DNA of 8,282 nucleotides from Bilophila sp964538355. Its GTDB lineage: Bacteria; Desulfobacterota; Desulfovibrionia; Desulfovibrionales; Desulfovibrionaceae. The position numbers and the translations under genes were made by a program. Location: the NCBI GenBank assembly GCA_964538355.1, contig CAZIFC010000054.1, positions 1-8,282 of the forward strand. Direction: 5' to 3'. Shown piece after piece: positions 1 to 6,674 of this stretch (the first letter of the stretch is position 1; each line of letters begins with the position of its first letter). The notes under the pieces are model-generated. The model searched no databases. It was not told where the DNA came from and worked only from the letters and a program-made list of their open reading frames with translations.

Positions 1-152
1 ACTTTCAAAATAGGGCGCAAGAGAGAGCATCGAGTTGGTTTCCATAGACATCGCAAGGAAGAAATAAAATGATTGCAGGGGAATTCATTTCGCATGCTAG
101 TGCCTCCGCGCAAGAACGTCAAGGTATGTTCGGGCGGGCAGGCAAAGGAATG

Positions 153-183
153 AAAAACCCCGCCCGGCACAGGCCGGACGGGG
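153..183 (-). terminator. Rho-independent terminator after islB
   Basis: An 11-bp GC-rich stem (158-168 with 173-183, one G-U pair in the minus-strand RNA) with a 4-base loop is followed by TTTTT on the minus strand. It lies 26 bases past the islB stop and ends the islAB unit. Confidence 0.92.
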
Positions 184-208
184 CGGATTCGCAAGGGAGA
201 CGGAGCGG

Positions 209-1147
209 TTATTTACCGGCTTCCGGCTCTGCTCCGCGGGTTTCGTCAACAATCCTCTGGATGCGCTGAGCCACGCCGTCCGGCAGGCTGACGTTGCCGA
301 GAGGATATTCGCGGCTCAGAAAGTCGTATTTCTGCGTTCCCAGACGGTGGTACGGCAGGGCTTCGTAGCCGACGTTCTTGTGGCCCTTGAGGAACTCGCC
401 GAGCTTGCGGGCAAAGTCGTCGTCATCGTTGAAACCGGGGATGACGGGGGTACGCACCTGAACGTGCAGTTCGGGGAATTCGGTGAGCAGCTTCTTGAGG
501 TTGCCGAGGATCAGCTCGTTGCCGACGCCGGTACCTTCGCGGTGCTTGTCGCTGTCCATCTGCTTGACGTCATACAGCACATAATTGAGGAACGGAGCCG
601 CTTCCTTGAGGGTTTCCCAGGGGAGGCAGCCACAGGTTTCAATGGCGGTTCTGATGCGGCGGTGACGGGCTTCGCGCAGGAGCGGAAGGGCGATGTCGGC
701 GTGCATGAGCGGCTCGCCGCCGGAAAGGGTCATGCCGCCGCCGGAGCGTGCGTAGAAGATGGAATCCTTTTCCACTTCCTTGAGGATCTGATCAACGGTC
801 TTGTTTTCGCCGTAGATGATCATGGCCTGGGCGGGACAGGCGTGGGCACAGTCCAGCGTCTTGCAGACGTCGCACTTGCTGCGGTCAAGCGACAGCGTTT
901 CGTCTTCATTCACAGTAATGGCGTCGTGCGGACAGGCCTTGATGCAGCGGTGGCAACCGATGCAGCGGCCCTTGTTGTAGGCCACCTGAGGATGGGACGC
1001 TTGGGATTCGGGGTTGCTGCACCATTTGCACGAAAGGGGGCAGCCCTTCAGGAAGACGATGGTACGGATACCGGGACCATCGTGCACGGAGTATTTCTGG
1101 ATATTGAAGACGGTTCCGGTCGCCTTCCTATCTTCATGGGAACCCAT
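209..1147 (-). CDS. islB: Isethionate sulfite-lyase activating enzyme (radical SAM glycyl-radical activase)
   Basis: This 312-residue protein is a glycyl-radical-enzyme activase. It reductively cleaves S-adenosylmethionine and installs the radical on the glycine of its partner, almost certainly the IslA encoded just upstream. The radical-SAM cluster motif CPLSCKWC (C36, C40, C43) follows the family signature YSVHDGPGIRT. A ferredoxin-like insert carries two further 4Fe-4S motifs: C62/C65/C68/C72 and C92/C95/C100/C104. SGGEP at 142-146 is the SAM-binding GGE motif. Length and domain order are normal for cluster-bearing activases such as PflA-II, CutD and IslB. The ATG at 1147 is supported by GAGGT five bases upstream. 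The gene follows islA after 97 bases containing a hairpin and is followed by a strong terminator. The substrate assignment comes from IslA; from this sequence alone it could equally be called a CutD or HpdA relative. Confidence 0.93.
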   Translation of the reverse strand: MGSHEDRKATGTVFNIQKYSVHDGPGIRTIVFLKGCPLSCKWCSNPESQASHPQVAYNKGRCIGCHRCIKACPHDAITVNEDETLSLDRSKCDVCKTLDCAHACPAQAMIIYGENKTVDQILKEVEKDSIFYARSGGGMTLSGGEPLMHADIALPLLREARHRRIRTAIETCGCLPWETLKEAAPFLNYVLYDVKQMDSDKHREGTGVGNELILGNLKKLLTEFPELHVQVRTPVIPGFNDDDDFARKLGEFLKGHKNVGYEALPYHRLGTQKYDFLSREYPLGNVSLPDGVAQRIQRIVDETRGAEPEAGK

Positions 1148-1173
1148 GGACTACCTCGTTTTCTTTAAGAGTG

Positions 1174-1207
1174 AAATGGCGGGCCAGATCTCTCCAGCCC
1201 GCCATTT
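1174..1207 (-). other. Intercistronic hairpin between islA and islB
   Basis: AAATGGCGGGC at 1174-1184 and its exact complement at 1197-1207 form an 11-bp stem with a 12-base loop, about 40 bases after the islA stop. On the minus strand it is followed only by a broken T-rich tract (ATTTCACTCTT spans stem end and tail), so it is not a clean terminator. It may stabilise the islA message or partly terminate, lowering islB relative to islA. It ends before the islB ribosome binding site (1153-1157). Confidence 0.7.
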
Positions 1208-1246
1208 ATTTTAATCATTCATCACGGTACCGCAAGCGGCCAGAAC

Positions 1247-3739
1247 TTACATCTGGTCGTGGCCGGTACGGGCGATGAGGTCGTTCTGCAGGTCGGGGGT
1301 CAGGTCGACAAAGTAGGCGCTGTATCCGGCGATACGAACGATGAGGTTACGATACTTCTGAGGATCCTTCTGGGCCTTCTTCAGGGTATCGGCGTTGATA
1401 ACGTTGAACTGGATGTGCCACAGCTTCAGGTCGCACCAGGTGCGGATGAACTGGACCAGCTTTTCGGTACCGGCATCGCCTTCAACGCACTTGGGCGTGA
1501 ACTTCACGTTGATCAGACGGGCAGCACGAGCGCGCATGCCGTAGTTCTTCGTGTGGTTGTTGGAGAGCAGGATGGCGGTAGGACCGTTGTGGTCGGCGCC
1601 GTGAGACGGGGAAGAACCGTCGGACAGCGGGAACCAGGCCACGCGGCCGTTCGGGGTAGCGGAAACAACCTTACCGAAAGGCACGTGAGAGGTGAAGGGC
1701 ACGTAACGGGCGTCGTTGTTGATGCCCATTTCCTTGGCGTACTTGGCGGCGAAGGAAACGACCATGCGGTCGAGTTCGCGGCCGATTTCGTCAGCGTATT
1801 CGTCGTCGTTGCCGTAGCAAGGAGCGGTGCGGAGAAGCTGCTGGATGTCTTCGTAGCCTTCGAAGTTGGCTTCGAGGGCGTCGATGAGCTGATCCATGGT
1901 GAGCTTCTTGTCTTCAAACACGAGCTTCTTGATGGCGGACAAGGAGTCGATGACCGTACCGAAGCCCATGAATTCGAAGTAGCCGAAGTTCAGGCCTTCG
2001 GGGATCTGGGGCTGGTGCAGGTCGATGCAATGCTTGCGGCACAGGGCGTGCAGCACGGAACCCATGGGCTGGGCGAAGTGCTTGGCGCGGGTCTGGATGA
2101 CGATGTACTGCTGCACGAAGGTCGTGCGGAGCAGGAGCATGTGCTGCTGCACATAGGCATTCCAGAATTCGTCCCAGGTCTTGAACTTGCGGGCGTCGCC
2201 GGTGGGGATACCGAGCTGGACGTCGCCGTACTTCTTCATCTTACCGTTGTAGAGAGCCATTTCAACGGCAGTGGCGAAGTTGGTGTAGGCGCCACCGGAG
2301 GTGTAGGTGTCGCGGTTGGGCATACGGATTTCGATGCAGCCGGACACAGCGTAGTCCAGAGCTTCTTCGAAGGTAGCACCCTTGGAAACGTACAGAGGCA
2401 CGCATTCTTCGTCATTGCAGAGCTTGGGGAAGCCGGAGCCGAACTTGATGGTTTCGGCAACGTCCCACAGGTAGCGTTCAGGAGCGCGGCTGTGGATACG
2501 GGCGGCCAAGTCGGGGTAGTGCAGGGGGAATTCGCGCTTGGACTTCAGGAACAGGTAGGTCAGATCGTTGGTAGCGTCGCGACCGTCGGGGGTCTGGCCA
2601 CCAATGGTGACGGCTTCCCAGTGAGCGTAGCCTTCGTTGAAGGCGCCGCCGGCGGGGGAGATGAACATGTCGATGAATTCGGCCATGCCGACCCACATGC
2701 ATTCGAGGTATTCGAGCACCTTTTCATCGGTCAGGGTGCCGTCTTCCATGCCCTTCTTGTAGTAGGGGTAGAAGTACTGGTCCATACGACCGTTGGAGAT
2801 GGTGGTACCGGTCTTCTGTTCCAGACGAGAGAACATCTGGGTGAAGTACTGGGACTGCACGGCTTCGTAGAAGTCACGAGCCGGGTTGGCGGGCACGTAT
2901 TCGGCGTTTTCAGCCATGCGGATGAGTTCGGCCTTGCGGACCGGATCGGTGCAGGCTTCAGCGGCCTTGCGGGCAACTTCAGCGTGACGCTTCGCCCACA
3001 GGATGATGGCGTCGCACACGATGATGGTGGCTTCGATGAAGGGACGCTTGTCCACCTGATCCACCGGGGAGGCGGGATCAAGAGCGGCCAGCTTTTCTTC
3101 CATTTCCTGCTTCAGGCCGTTAAAGCCGCGCTTCAGCACCACTTCGTAGTCGTGCACCCACTGGATGGAGGAACGGAAGGAAGAGGTTTCGTTGACGATG
3201 AAGCGGGAGATGAGACCGTCGGGATCGTCGTAGGTCAGCTTGTGAACTTCGGCCGGGAGGGCGCGGTTCAGAGCTTCGTGGTAGGTGCGGCCCTTCCAGA
3301 AGGGAGCGATCTGTTCAACCACGATCTTGGCGTCTTCGGGGCTGATGGCCGCGGGAGACTGAGGACGGGTGGGCAGGTCGCGCACGGCGATGTCAAGGAA
3401 GTCGCCGTCGAGTTCGGGATACAGGATACCGTAACGGCCGTCGATGCCGCCGCAACGGCCCAGGATCAGCTGGTCTTCCTGCACCATGACGGTGATGTTC
3501 TTGGCGACGTTCATGAGAGCCTTGGCCCAACGGAGAACCAGAGGCTGGCCCACGGTTTCAGCCATGGACTGAGTGAAGTACAGGGCGCGTTCGACGTCGA
3601 TAGCGGGCTTCTGGCCGTCAAAGCGTTCCAGGAGCTTGAACACGCGCTTGTGAGATTCGCGATAGATGTCTTCTTTGCCGGCGATCTTGTCTTCGAGGCG
3701 CTGCTCATGAGGCGATTTGATTTCAACAGCCTGAGTCAT
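1247..3739 (-). CDS. islA: Isethionate sulfite-lyase (glycyl radical enzyme)
   Basis: This 830-residue glycyl-radical enzyme most likely cleaves the C-S bond of isethionate (2-hydroxyethanesulfonate) to acetaldehyde and sulfite. The radical loop RIAGYSA lies near the C terminus, with the glycine at 805. The thiyl loop SGCIE places Cys468 and Glu470. R189 and Q193 (in SFRSSIQW) and R678 and F682 (in ARYVPF) match the sulfonate-pocket residues I recall for characterised isethionate lyases, in both spacing and absolute number. Choline TMA-lyase has a different pocket (Tyr/Asp about eight residues apart in the corresponding helix), so CutC is disfavoured. I chose the ATG at 3739 because CGGAG lies seven bases upstream and it gives the 830-residue length; an in-frame extension to 3829 has no comparable support. 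No obvious amphipathic encapsulation helix is visible before residue 20. The gene has its own sigma-54-type promoter and is followed by the activase gene islB. Its product should feed the acetaldehyde dehydrogenase encoded at 4344-5798. Confidence 0.93.
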   Translation of the reverse strand: MTQAVEIKSPHEQRLEDKIAGKEDIYRESHKRVFKLLERFDGQKPAIDVERALYFTQSMAETVGQPLVLRWAKALMNVAKNITVMVQEDQLILGRCGGIDGRYGILYPELDGDFLDIAVRDLPTRPQSPAAISPEDAKIVVEQIAPFWKGRTYHEALNRALPAEVHKLTYDDPDGLISRFIVNETSSFRSSIQWVHDYEVVLKRGFNGLKQEMEEKLAALDPASPVDQVDKRPFIEATIIVCDAIILWAKRHAEVARKAAEACTDPVRKAELIRMAENAEYVPANPARDFYEAVQSQYFTQMFSRLEQKTGTTISNGRMDQYFYPYYKKGMEDGTLTDEKVLEYLECMWVGMAEFIDMFISPAGGAFNEGYAHWEAVTIGGQTPDGRDATNDLTYLFLKSKREFPLHYPDLAARIHSRAPERYLWDVAETIKFGSGFPKLCNDEECVPLYVSKGATFEEALDYAVSGCIEIRMPNRDTYTSGGAYTNFATAVEMALYNGKMKKYGDVQLGIPTGDARKFKTWDEFWNAYVQQHMLLLRTTFVQQYIVIQTRAKHFAQPMGSVLHALCRKHCIDLHQPQIPEGLNFGYFEFMGFGTVIDSLSAIKKLVFEDKKLTMDQLIDALEANFEGYEDIQQLLRTAPCYGNDDEYADEIGRELDRMVVSFAAKYAKEMGINNDARYVPFTSHVPFGKVVSATPNGRVAWFPLSDGSSPSHGADHNGPTAILLSNNHTKNYGMRARAARLINVKFTPKCVEGDAGTEKLVQFIRTWCDLKLWHIQFNVINADTLKKAQKDPQKYRNLIVRIAGYSAYFVDLTPDLQNDLIARTGHDQM

Positions 3740-3746
3740 GTCAGTT

Positions 3747-3751
3747 CTCCG
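3747..3751 (-). promoter_or_regulatory. Ribosome binding site deciding the islA start
   Basis: CGGAG on the minus strand lies seven bases before the ATG at 3739. It supports an 830-residue IslA rather than the longer in-frame start at 3829. The upstream start would lie only a few bases inside the predicted transcript. Confidence 0.8.
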
Positions 3752-3847
3752 TAGAGGAATGAGGTTATTAGAGTATAGTGCTTGGAGCTTTCCGGTAAGC
3801 CACTCGGAAGTTCTCGTTCGCTTCTTCACTTGTCTTGCCTATAATAT

Positions 3848-3863
3848 AGCAAGTGTTGTGCCA
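3848..3863 (-). promoter_or_regulatory. Sigma-54 (RpoN) promoter of islA
   Basis: On the minus strand the sequence reads TGGCAC-AACAC-TTGCT, a near-perfect -24/-12 element with GG and GC separated by exactly ten bases. It lies in the AT-rich gap upstream of islA and points towards it. The predicted transcription start is near 3837, giving an untranslated leader of about 100 bases. This type of promoter needs an AAA+ enhancer-binding activator; the inverted repeat at 3946-4019 is a candidate site for it. No regulator gene lies in the window. Confidence 0.86.
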
Positions 3864-3945
3864 TACTGTCTATAGAAAATGATAGTTTTTTATTCCAGTA
3901 TGTTAATAAAACGGCGGCAAGGAGGGGAAACGGGGAAAAGGGCTT

Positions 3946-4019
3946 GAGTCGCAAAAATGCAACACTTATCAGGAATAAACCGCAAAAGTCGAATTTGGGA
4001 TGATGCATTTTTGCGACTC
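3946..4019. promoter_or_regulatory. 16-bp inverted repeat, candidate activator binding sites upstream of the sigma-54 promoter
   Basis: GAGTCGCAAAAATGCA at 3946-3961 is exactly repeated in inverted orientation at 4004-4019, with 42 bases between the arms. A shorter related element, CGCAAAAGTCG, sits between them at 3981-3991. The centres of the two arms lie roughly 115 and 175 bases upstream of the predicted islA start, the usual range for enhancer-binding-protein sites. The arms could also pair as RNA, but the region is upstream of the promoter and downstream of the eutE terminator, so a DNA-binding role is more likely. Confidence 0.62.
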
Positions 4020-4303
4020 TATGGGGCCGCGATGCAATAAAAGCTTTTTTAGGGGGAAGAAAAAGGAGGCATACCCAGTTTTATGTTCTATCATGTTGTT
4101 GATACAAAAGAAAAAAATCATCAGGCTGGGGATGGGAGGGGAGTGATAAAACACAATGATGCAAAAATGAGACAGCGGTTTTTCTCTGTTTGTGAAAAGA
4201 AAATCTTTTGAGGGCGGGGGAGAGGAAATATGCAAAAAAAGACAATATAATAAGGAGTATTGGCCCTAGAAGGAAGATCGCGCGGAAAAAAACGCTGGAA
4301 ATG

Positions 4304-4330
4304 AAAAAGGGGAGGGATTGCTCCCTCCCC
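4304..4330 (-). terminator. Rho-independent terminator after eutE
   Basis: On the minus strand a perfect 9-bp stem, GGGGAGGGA with TCCCTCCCC, closes a 4-base loop and is followed directly by TTTTT. It starts 14 bases after the eutE stop. It should separate the eutT-D-M-N-E transcript from islAB. Confidence 0.9.
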
Positions 4331-4343
4331 TGAAAGGCGATGC

Positions 4344-5798
4344 CTAGACGATGCGGAAGTTGTCCACAACGCAGCAGCGGCGCAGGCGCACGAACGAGCG
4401 GGCGGAGGTCACACCTTCACCGGTGGGGGTGGAGATGGTCATGGTGGTCCAGCCTTCGCCACCGGCGCCGAGGGCGGCGAGGTGGGGGCCGTTCTTCACG
4501 AACAGGCTGGTGTTCATGGCGCGGGCCATCTTGTCCATGTTGTCGATGTTGCGGGAGTGCATGCCGGCGGTATGGGACAGGCCGCGTTCGAGGATGAGAG
4601 CCCATTCAATGGCTTCATCAACGTTGGCAGCGCGCAGGATCGGCACAACGGGCATCAGCTGTTCGACGCGGGCGAACACATGGTTGATGTCGCGCTTCAC
4701 GTCCACGATGAGCAGGCGGCAGCTGTCGGGCACGTCGATGCCGGCGGCCTTGGCGATGAGGGCGGCGTCACGGCCAACCCATTTCGGGTTGGGGTTGGGC
4801 TGCTTTTCGCCGGGCACTTCGGGATAGTTGCGGAGCACCACGCGGGCCACGGCGTCAGCCTGTTCGAGGCTGATTTCCACCGCGCCGATGGCCTTCATTT
4901 CGGCCTTCAGCTGGTCGGCGATGGAATCAACAGCGATGATTTCCTTTTCGTCGGCGCAGATGATGTTGTTGTCGAAGGACGCGCCATCATAGATGCTGCG
5001 GGCAGCACGGGCGATGTTGGCGGTTTCGTCGACGACGACCGGGGGGTTGCCCGCGCCGGCGGCGATGAGGCGCATGGTGGCAACCTTGCGGGCCTGGGCC
5101 ACAACGGCTTCACCACCGGTCACCACGAGCAGCTTGACGCGCGGATGGGAGAAAAGTTCCTGAGCCACTTCGATGGTGGGTTCCTTCACCGCAACGAGGA
5201 GGTTGGCGATGCCGGTCGCTTCGATGATGGCCTTGTTCAGAACCTGGATGGCGTTCTGGGAAGAACGCTTCGCATTGGGGTGGGGAGCAAAGATAACGGC
5301 GTTGCCGCCGGCGATCATGCTGATGGCGTTGTTGATCACCGTGGCGGTCGGGTTGGTGGACGGCGTCACGGAAGCGATCACGCCCCAGGGAGCGTTTTCG
5401 ATGAGGGTCAGGCCCATGTCGCCGGAAATGGCCATGGGGGAGAGGCATTCGGTGCCAGGAGTACGCTCGCAGACGAGGATATTCTTGGCGATCTTGTCGC
5501 TTACGCGACCCATGCCGGTTTCGTTGTGGGCCATTTCGGCAAACGCCTTGGCGTTTTCAAGGCCGGCCTTGCGGATGGCGGCGATGATTTTGTCACGCAG
5601 GGCGACGGTGGCGATCTTCTTCTGGGCGGCTTCAGCGGCCTTCACAGCGTCTTCGAGCTTGTCGAAGAGGCCGAAATCGCCACAATCGCAGCCACCGGCG
5701 GCGACGAGGGTCGTAGCAGCCGCGGAAGGCTGATCGGACATCATCTTTTTGAGGACTTCAACGACAATGCGTTCCACGTCTTGCTGGCGCACGTCCAT
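4344..5798 (-). CDS. eutE: CoA-acylating acetaldehyde dehydrogenase, EutE-like, microcompartment-targeted
   Basis: This 484-residue aldehyde dehydrogenase of the EutE/PduP family oxidises acetaldehyde with NAD+ and CoA to acetyl-CoA. The catalytic cysteine is C281 in SFDNNIICADEKE. Other EutE-like blocks include ENAPWGVIASVTPSTNP, AAGAGNPPVVVDETA, a GGEGWTTMTI stretch near the C terminus and the ending RRCCVVDNFRIV, which resembles the EutE terminus from memory. Residues 1-20 (MDVRQQDVERIVVEVLKKMM) form a predicted amphipathic helix, followed by an Ala/Ser/Thr linker with a CDC pair at 37-39. This is the layout of an encapsulation peptide, so the enzyme probably sits in the BMC lumen. The ATG at 5798 has AGGAG six bases upstream. 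The gene follows eutN by 145 bases and ends 14 bases before a strong intrinsic terminator, making it the last gene of the accessory unit. The expected substrate here is acetaldehyde from IslA. Confidence 0.95.
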   Translation of the reverse strand: MDVRQQDVERIVVEVLKKMMSDQPSAAATTLVAAGGCDCGDFGLFDKLEDAVKAAEAAQKKIATVALRDKIIAAIRKAGLENAKAFAEMAHNETGMGRVSDKIAKNILVCERTPGTECLSPMAISGDMGLTLIENAPWGVIASVTPSTNPTATVINNAISMIAGGNAVIFAPHPNAKRSSQNAIQVLNKAIIEATGIANLLVAVKEPTIEVAQELFSHPRVKLLVVTGGEAVVAQARKVATMRLIAAGAGNPPVVVDETANIARAARSIYDGASFDNNIICADEKEIIAVDSIADQLKAEMKAIGAVEISLEQADAVARVVLRNYPEVPGEKQPNPNPKWVGRDAALIAKAAGIDVPDSCRLLIVDVKRDINHVFARVEQLMPVVPILRAANVDEAIEWALILERGLSHTAGMHSRNIDNMDKMARAMNTSLFVKNGPHLAALGAGGEGWTTMTISTPTGEGVTSARSFVRLRRCCVVDNFRIV

Positions 5799-5943
5799 AG
5801 CTATCTCCTATGCTGGAAGCCGAACTCCTCAGGCCTTGCGGCTGTCGGGAGAGGGCCTGTTATTTCAGTTTCATTGCCTCGCCGAAGGACGGGGCCGGAC
5901 GGAAAACAATGTTTCCCAAGAGGGCGGTTCAGCCCCGGGGCTT
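5799..5943 (-). other. eutN-eutE intercistronic region
   Basis: This 145-base gap contains no gene. It holds a 12-bp palindrome AGCCCCGGGGCT (5931-5942) directly after the eutN stop, a weak 6-bp stem CAGGCC/GGCCTG (5830-5835 with 5854-5859), and the eutE ribosome binding site AGGAG (5805-5809). I see no sigma-54 or clear sigma-70 promoter, so eutE is probably co-transcribed with the genes before it. Confidence 0.45.
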
Positions 5944-6237
5944 TTACCCCTGATTCTTGCGGTAAATGGCTTCCTTGCCGGCGTTCACATGGTCGACGAT
6001 GCCGACGATGACCAGGTCCAGGGGCGCGTCTTTGTCGATGGCAAAACGTGCGGAACTGCCGCGGGACACGATAACCCATTCACCTTCGCCCGCGCCGATG
6101 GGATCGGCAGCGACCTGAGAGCGGCCGACGGATTCGCCCTTTTCGTTGAGAAGATCAACAAGAAGCAGCGAGTTGTACGGCAATTCCGGGCACCGGACCG
6201 TAGAAACGACCTGACCAATGACTTTTGCGAGTTCCAT
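5944..6237 (-). CDS. eutN: BMC vertex protein, EutN/CcmL family (BMC-P)
   Basis: This 97-residue protein belongs to the EutN/CcmL family, whose pentamers cap the vertices of the polyhedral shell. Family blocks seen are an N-terminal LAKVIGQVVSTVR strand, DPIGAGEGEWVIV at about 69-81, RGSSAR just after it, and LDLVIVGIVDHV near the C terminus. Length is typical (about 95 residues in EutN). The start is the ATG at 6237, with GGAG six bases upstream; a reading frame open to 6309 adds 24 residues of unrelated sequence and is not supported. It is 126 bases downstream of the hexameric shell gene and 145 bases upstream of the aldehyde dehydrogenase gene. Only this one BMC-P gene lies in the window. 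Confidence 0.95.
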   Translation of the reverse strand: MELAKVIGQVVSTVRCPELPYNSLLLVDLLNEKGESVGRSQVAADPIGAGEGEWVIVSRGSSARFAIDKDAPLDLVIVGIVDHVNAGKEAIYRKNQG

Positions 6238-6250
6238 GTCTTTCTCCGTT

Positions 6251-6318
6251 CCCGAAAGCGTCGCTTGCGGGAGCATTCCGTAAGGAAGCTGGCGGCCGGG
6301 CCGGGGCATGGCCCCGGC
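6251..6318 (-). other. Two hairpins between eutM and eutN
   Basis: A perfect 8-bp stem GCCGGGGC/GCCCCGGC (6300-6307 with 6311-6318) closes a 3-base loop. A second inverted repeat, CCCGAAAGCG with CGCTTGCGGG (6251-6271, one mismatch), lies directly before the eutN ribosome binding site at 6244-6247. Neither has a U-tract, so RNA stabilisation or modulation of translation is more likely than termination. Confidence 0.5.
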
Positions 6319-6363
6319 AGGCCGACGAGCTGGGCTTAACCCGGCTTAAAGGCGTAAACGAGC

Positions 6364-6642
6364 TTACTTGCGGCTCAGGGGGAACACGGCTTCCAGGTCC
6401 TGATGGGGGCGAGGAATGACATGGACGGCCACGAGTTCGCCACCCACGCGCTGAACAGCGGCGGCACCGGCATCGGTAGCGGCTTTGCAGGCGGCCACGT
6501 CGCCACGCACGAGGGCGGTCACATAGCCGCCGCCGATCTGTTCGTAGGAAACGAGCTGCACGCGAGCAGCCTTGACCATAGCGTCAGCAGCTTCGATGAG
6601 ACCAACCAGACCACGGGTTTCGATCATGCCAAGAGCGTCCAT
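6364..6642 (-). CDS. eutM: BMC shell hexamer protein, EutM/PduA-like (BMC-H)
   Basis: This 92-residue single BMC domain protein forms cyclic hexamers that tile the shell facets. The sequence runs through the canonical BMC-H landmarks: ALGMIETRGLVGLIEAAD at the N terminus, the pore loop YEQIGGGYVTALVRGDV at 33-49, CKAATDAGAAAVQRVG, and HVIPRPH near the C terminus. The pore residues are G37-G38-G39, as in EutM (QIGGG) rather than PduA (KIGSG), and much of the rest also reads closer to EutM. A tyrosine (Y40) follows the pore glycines where I recall leucine in both EutM and PduA. The ATG at 6642 is preceded by AAGGAG six bases upstream. It is the only BMC-H gene in the window; a complete shell normally needs further shell genes, presumably outside. 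Confidence 0.96.
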   Translation of the reverse strand: MDALGMIETRGLVGLIEAADAMVKAARVQLVSYEQIGGGYVTALVRGDVAACKAATDAGAAAVQRVGGELVAVHVIPRPHQDLEAVFPLSRK

Positions 6643-6674
6643 TGTGAACTCCTTTAAGGATTGTAGTTAGCTTG

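Larger units (their letters stand above)
3740..4303. other. AT-rich gene-free regulatory region between eutE terminator and islA
   Basis: This stretch contains no convincing gene. Short open frames on the minus strand lack recognisable domains and are rich in Phe, Pro and Ser, reflecting base composition. It is clearly richer in A and T than the flanking coding DNA. It holds the sigma-54 promoter, the 16-bp inverted repeat, several additional TGCAAAAA-like elements (for example 4160-4168 and 4231-4239), a small palindrome TATCA-N6-TGATA at 4089-4104, and the islA leader. The leader contains a weak 5-bp hairpin at 3790-3809. Confidence 0.7.

Noticed and set aside
69..269. A 66-codon plus-strand frame at the left edge
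   Set aside because: It runs through the islB terminator and into the islB 3' end, and has no recognisable features.
1247..3739. Choline TMA-lyase (CutC) or pyruvate formate-lyase identity for the glycyl-radical enzyme
   Set aside because: The R189/Q193 and R678/F682 pairs match isethionate lyase as I recall it, and the Tyr/Asp pair of CutC is missing from the corresponding helix. Pyruvate formate-lyase has adjacent catalytic cysteines, while here only one (C468) is in the loop.
1259..3754. An open frame of 831 codons on the plus strand, antisense to islA
   Set aside because: It mirrors the codon bias of islA, has a Gly/Val/Asp/His-rich low-information composition, no recognisable domain and no ribosome binding site of note.
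3740..3829. A 30-residue N-terminal extension of IslA starting at 3829
   Set aside because: The ATG at 3739 has a good ribosome binding site and gives the usual 830-residue length. The extension lies in the leader of the predicted sigma-54 transcript.
4246..4251. TATAAT on the plus strand as a sigma-70 promoter
   Set aside because: No -35 element at suitable distance, and no plus-strand gene follows; it points into the 3' end of eutE.
3826..4369. Three overlapping short minus-strand frames (60-88 codons) in the regulatory gap
   Set aside because: They have no domain, are Phe/Pro/Ser-rich as expected from A/T- and G/A-rich DNA, overlap each other, and run across the promoter elements or the eutE 3' end and terminator.
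4482..6011. A 509-codon plus-strand frame opposite eutE and eutN
   Set aside because: Same kind of antisense shadow; it runs across two well-supported minus-strand genes and their junction and resembles no family.
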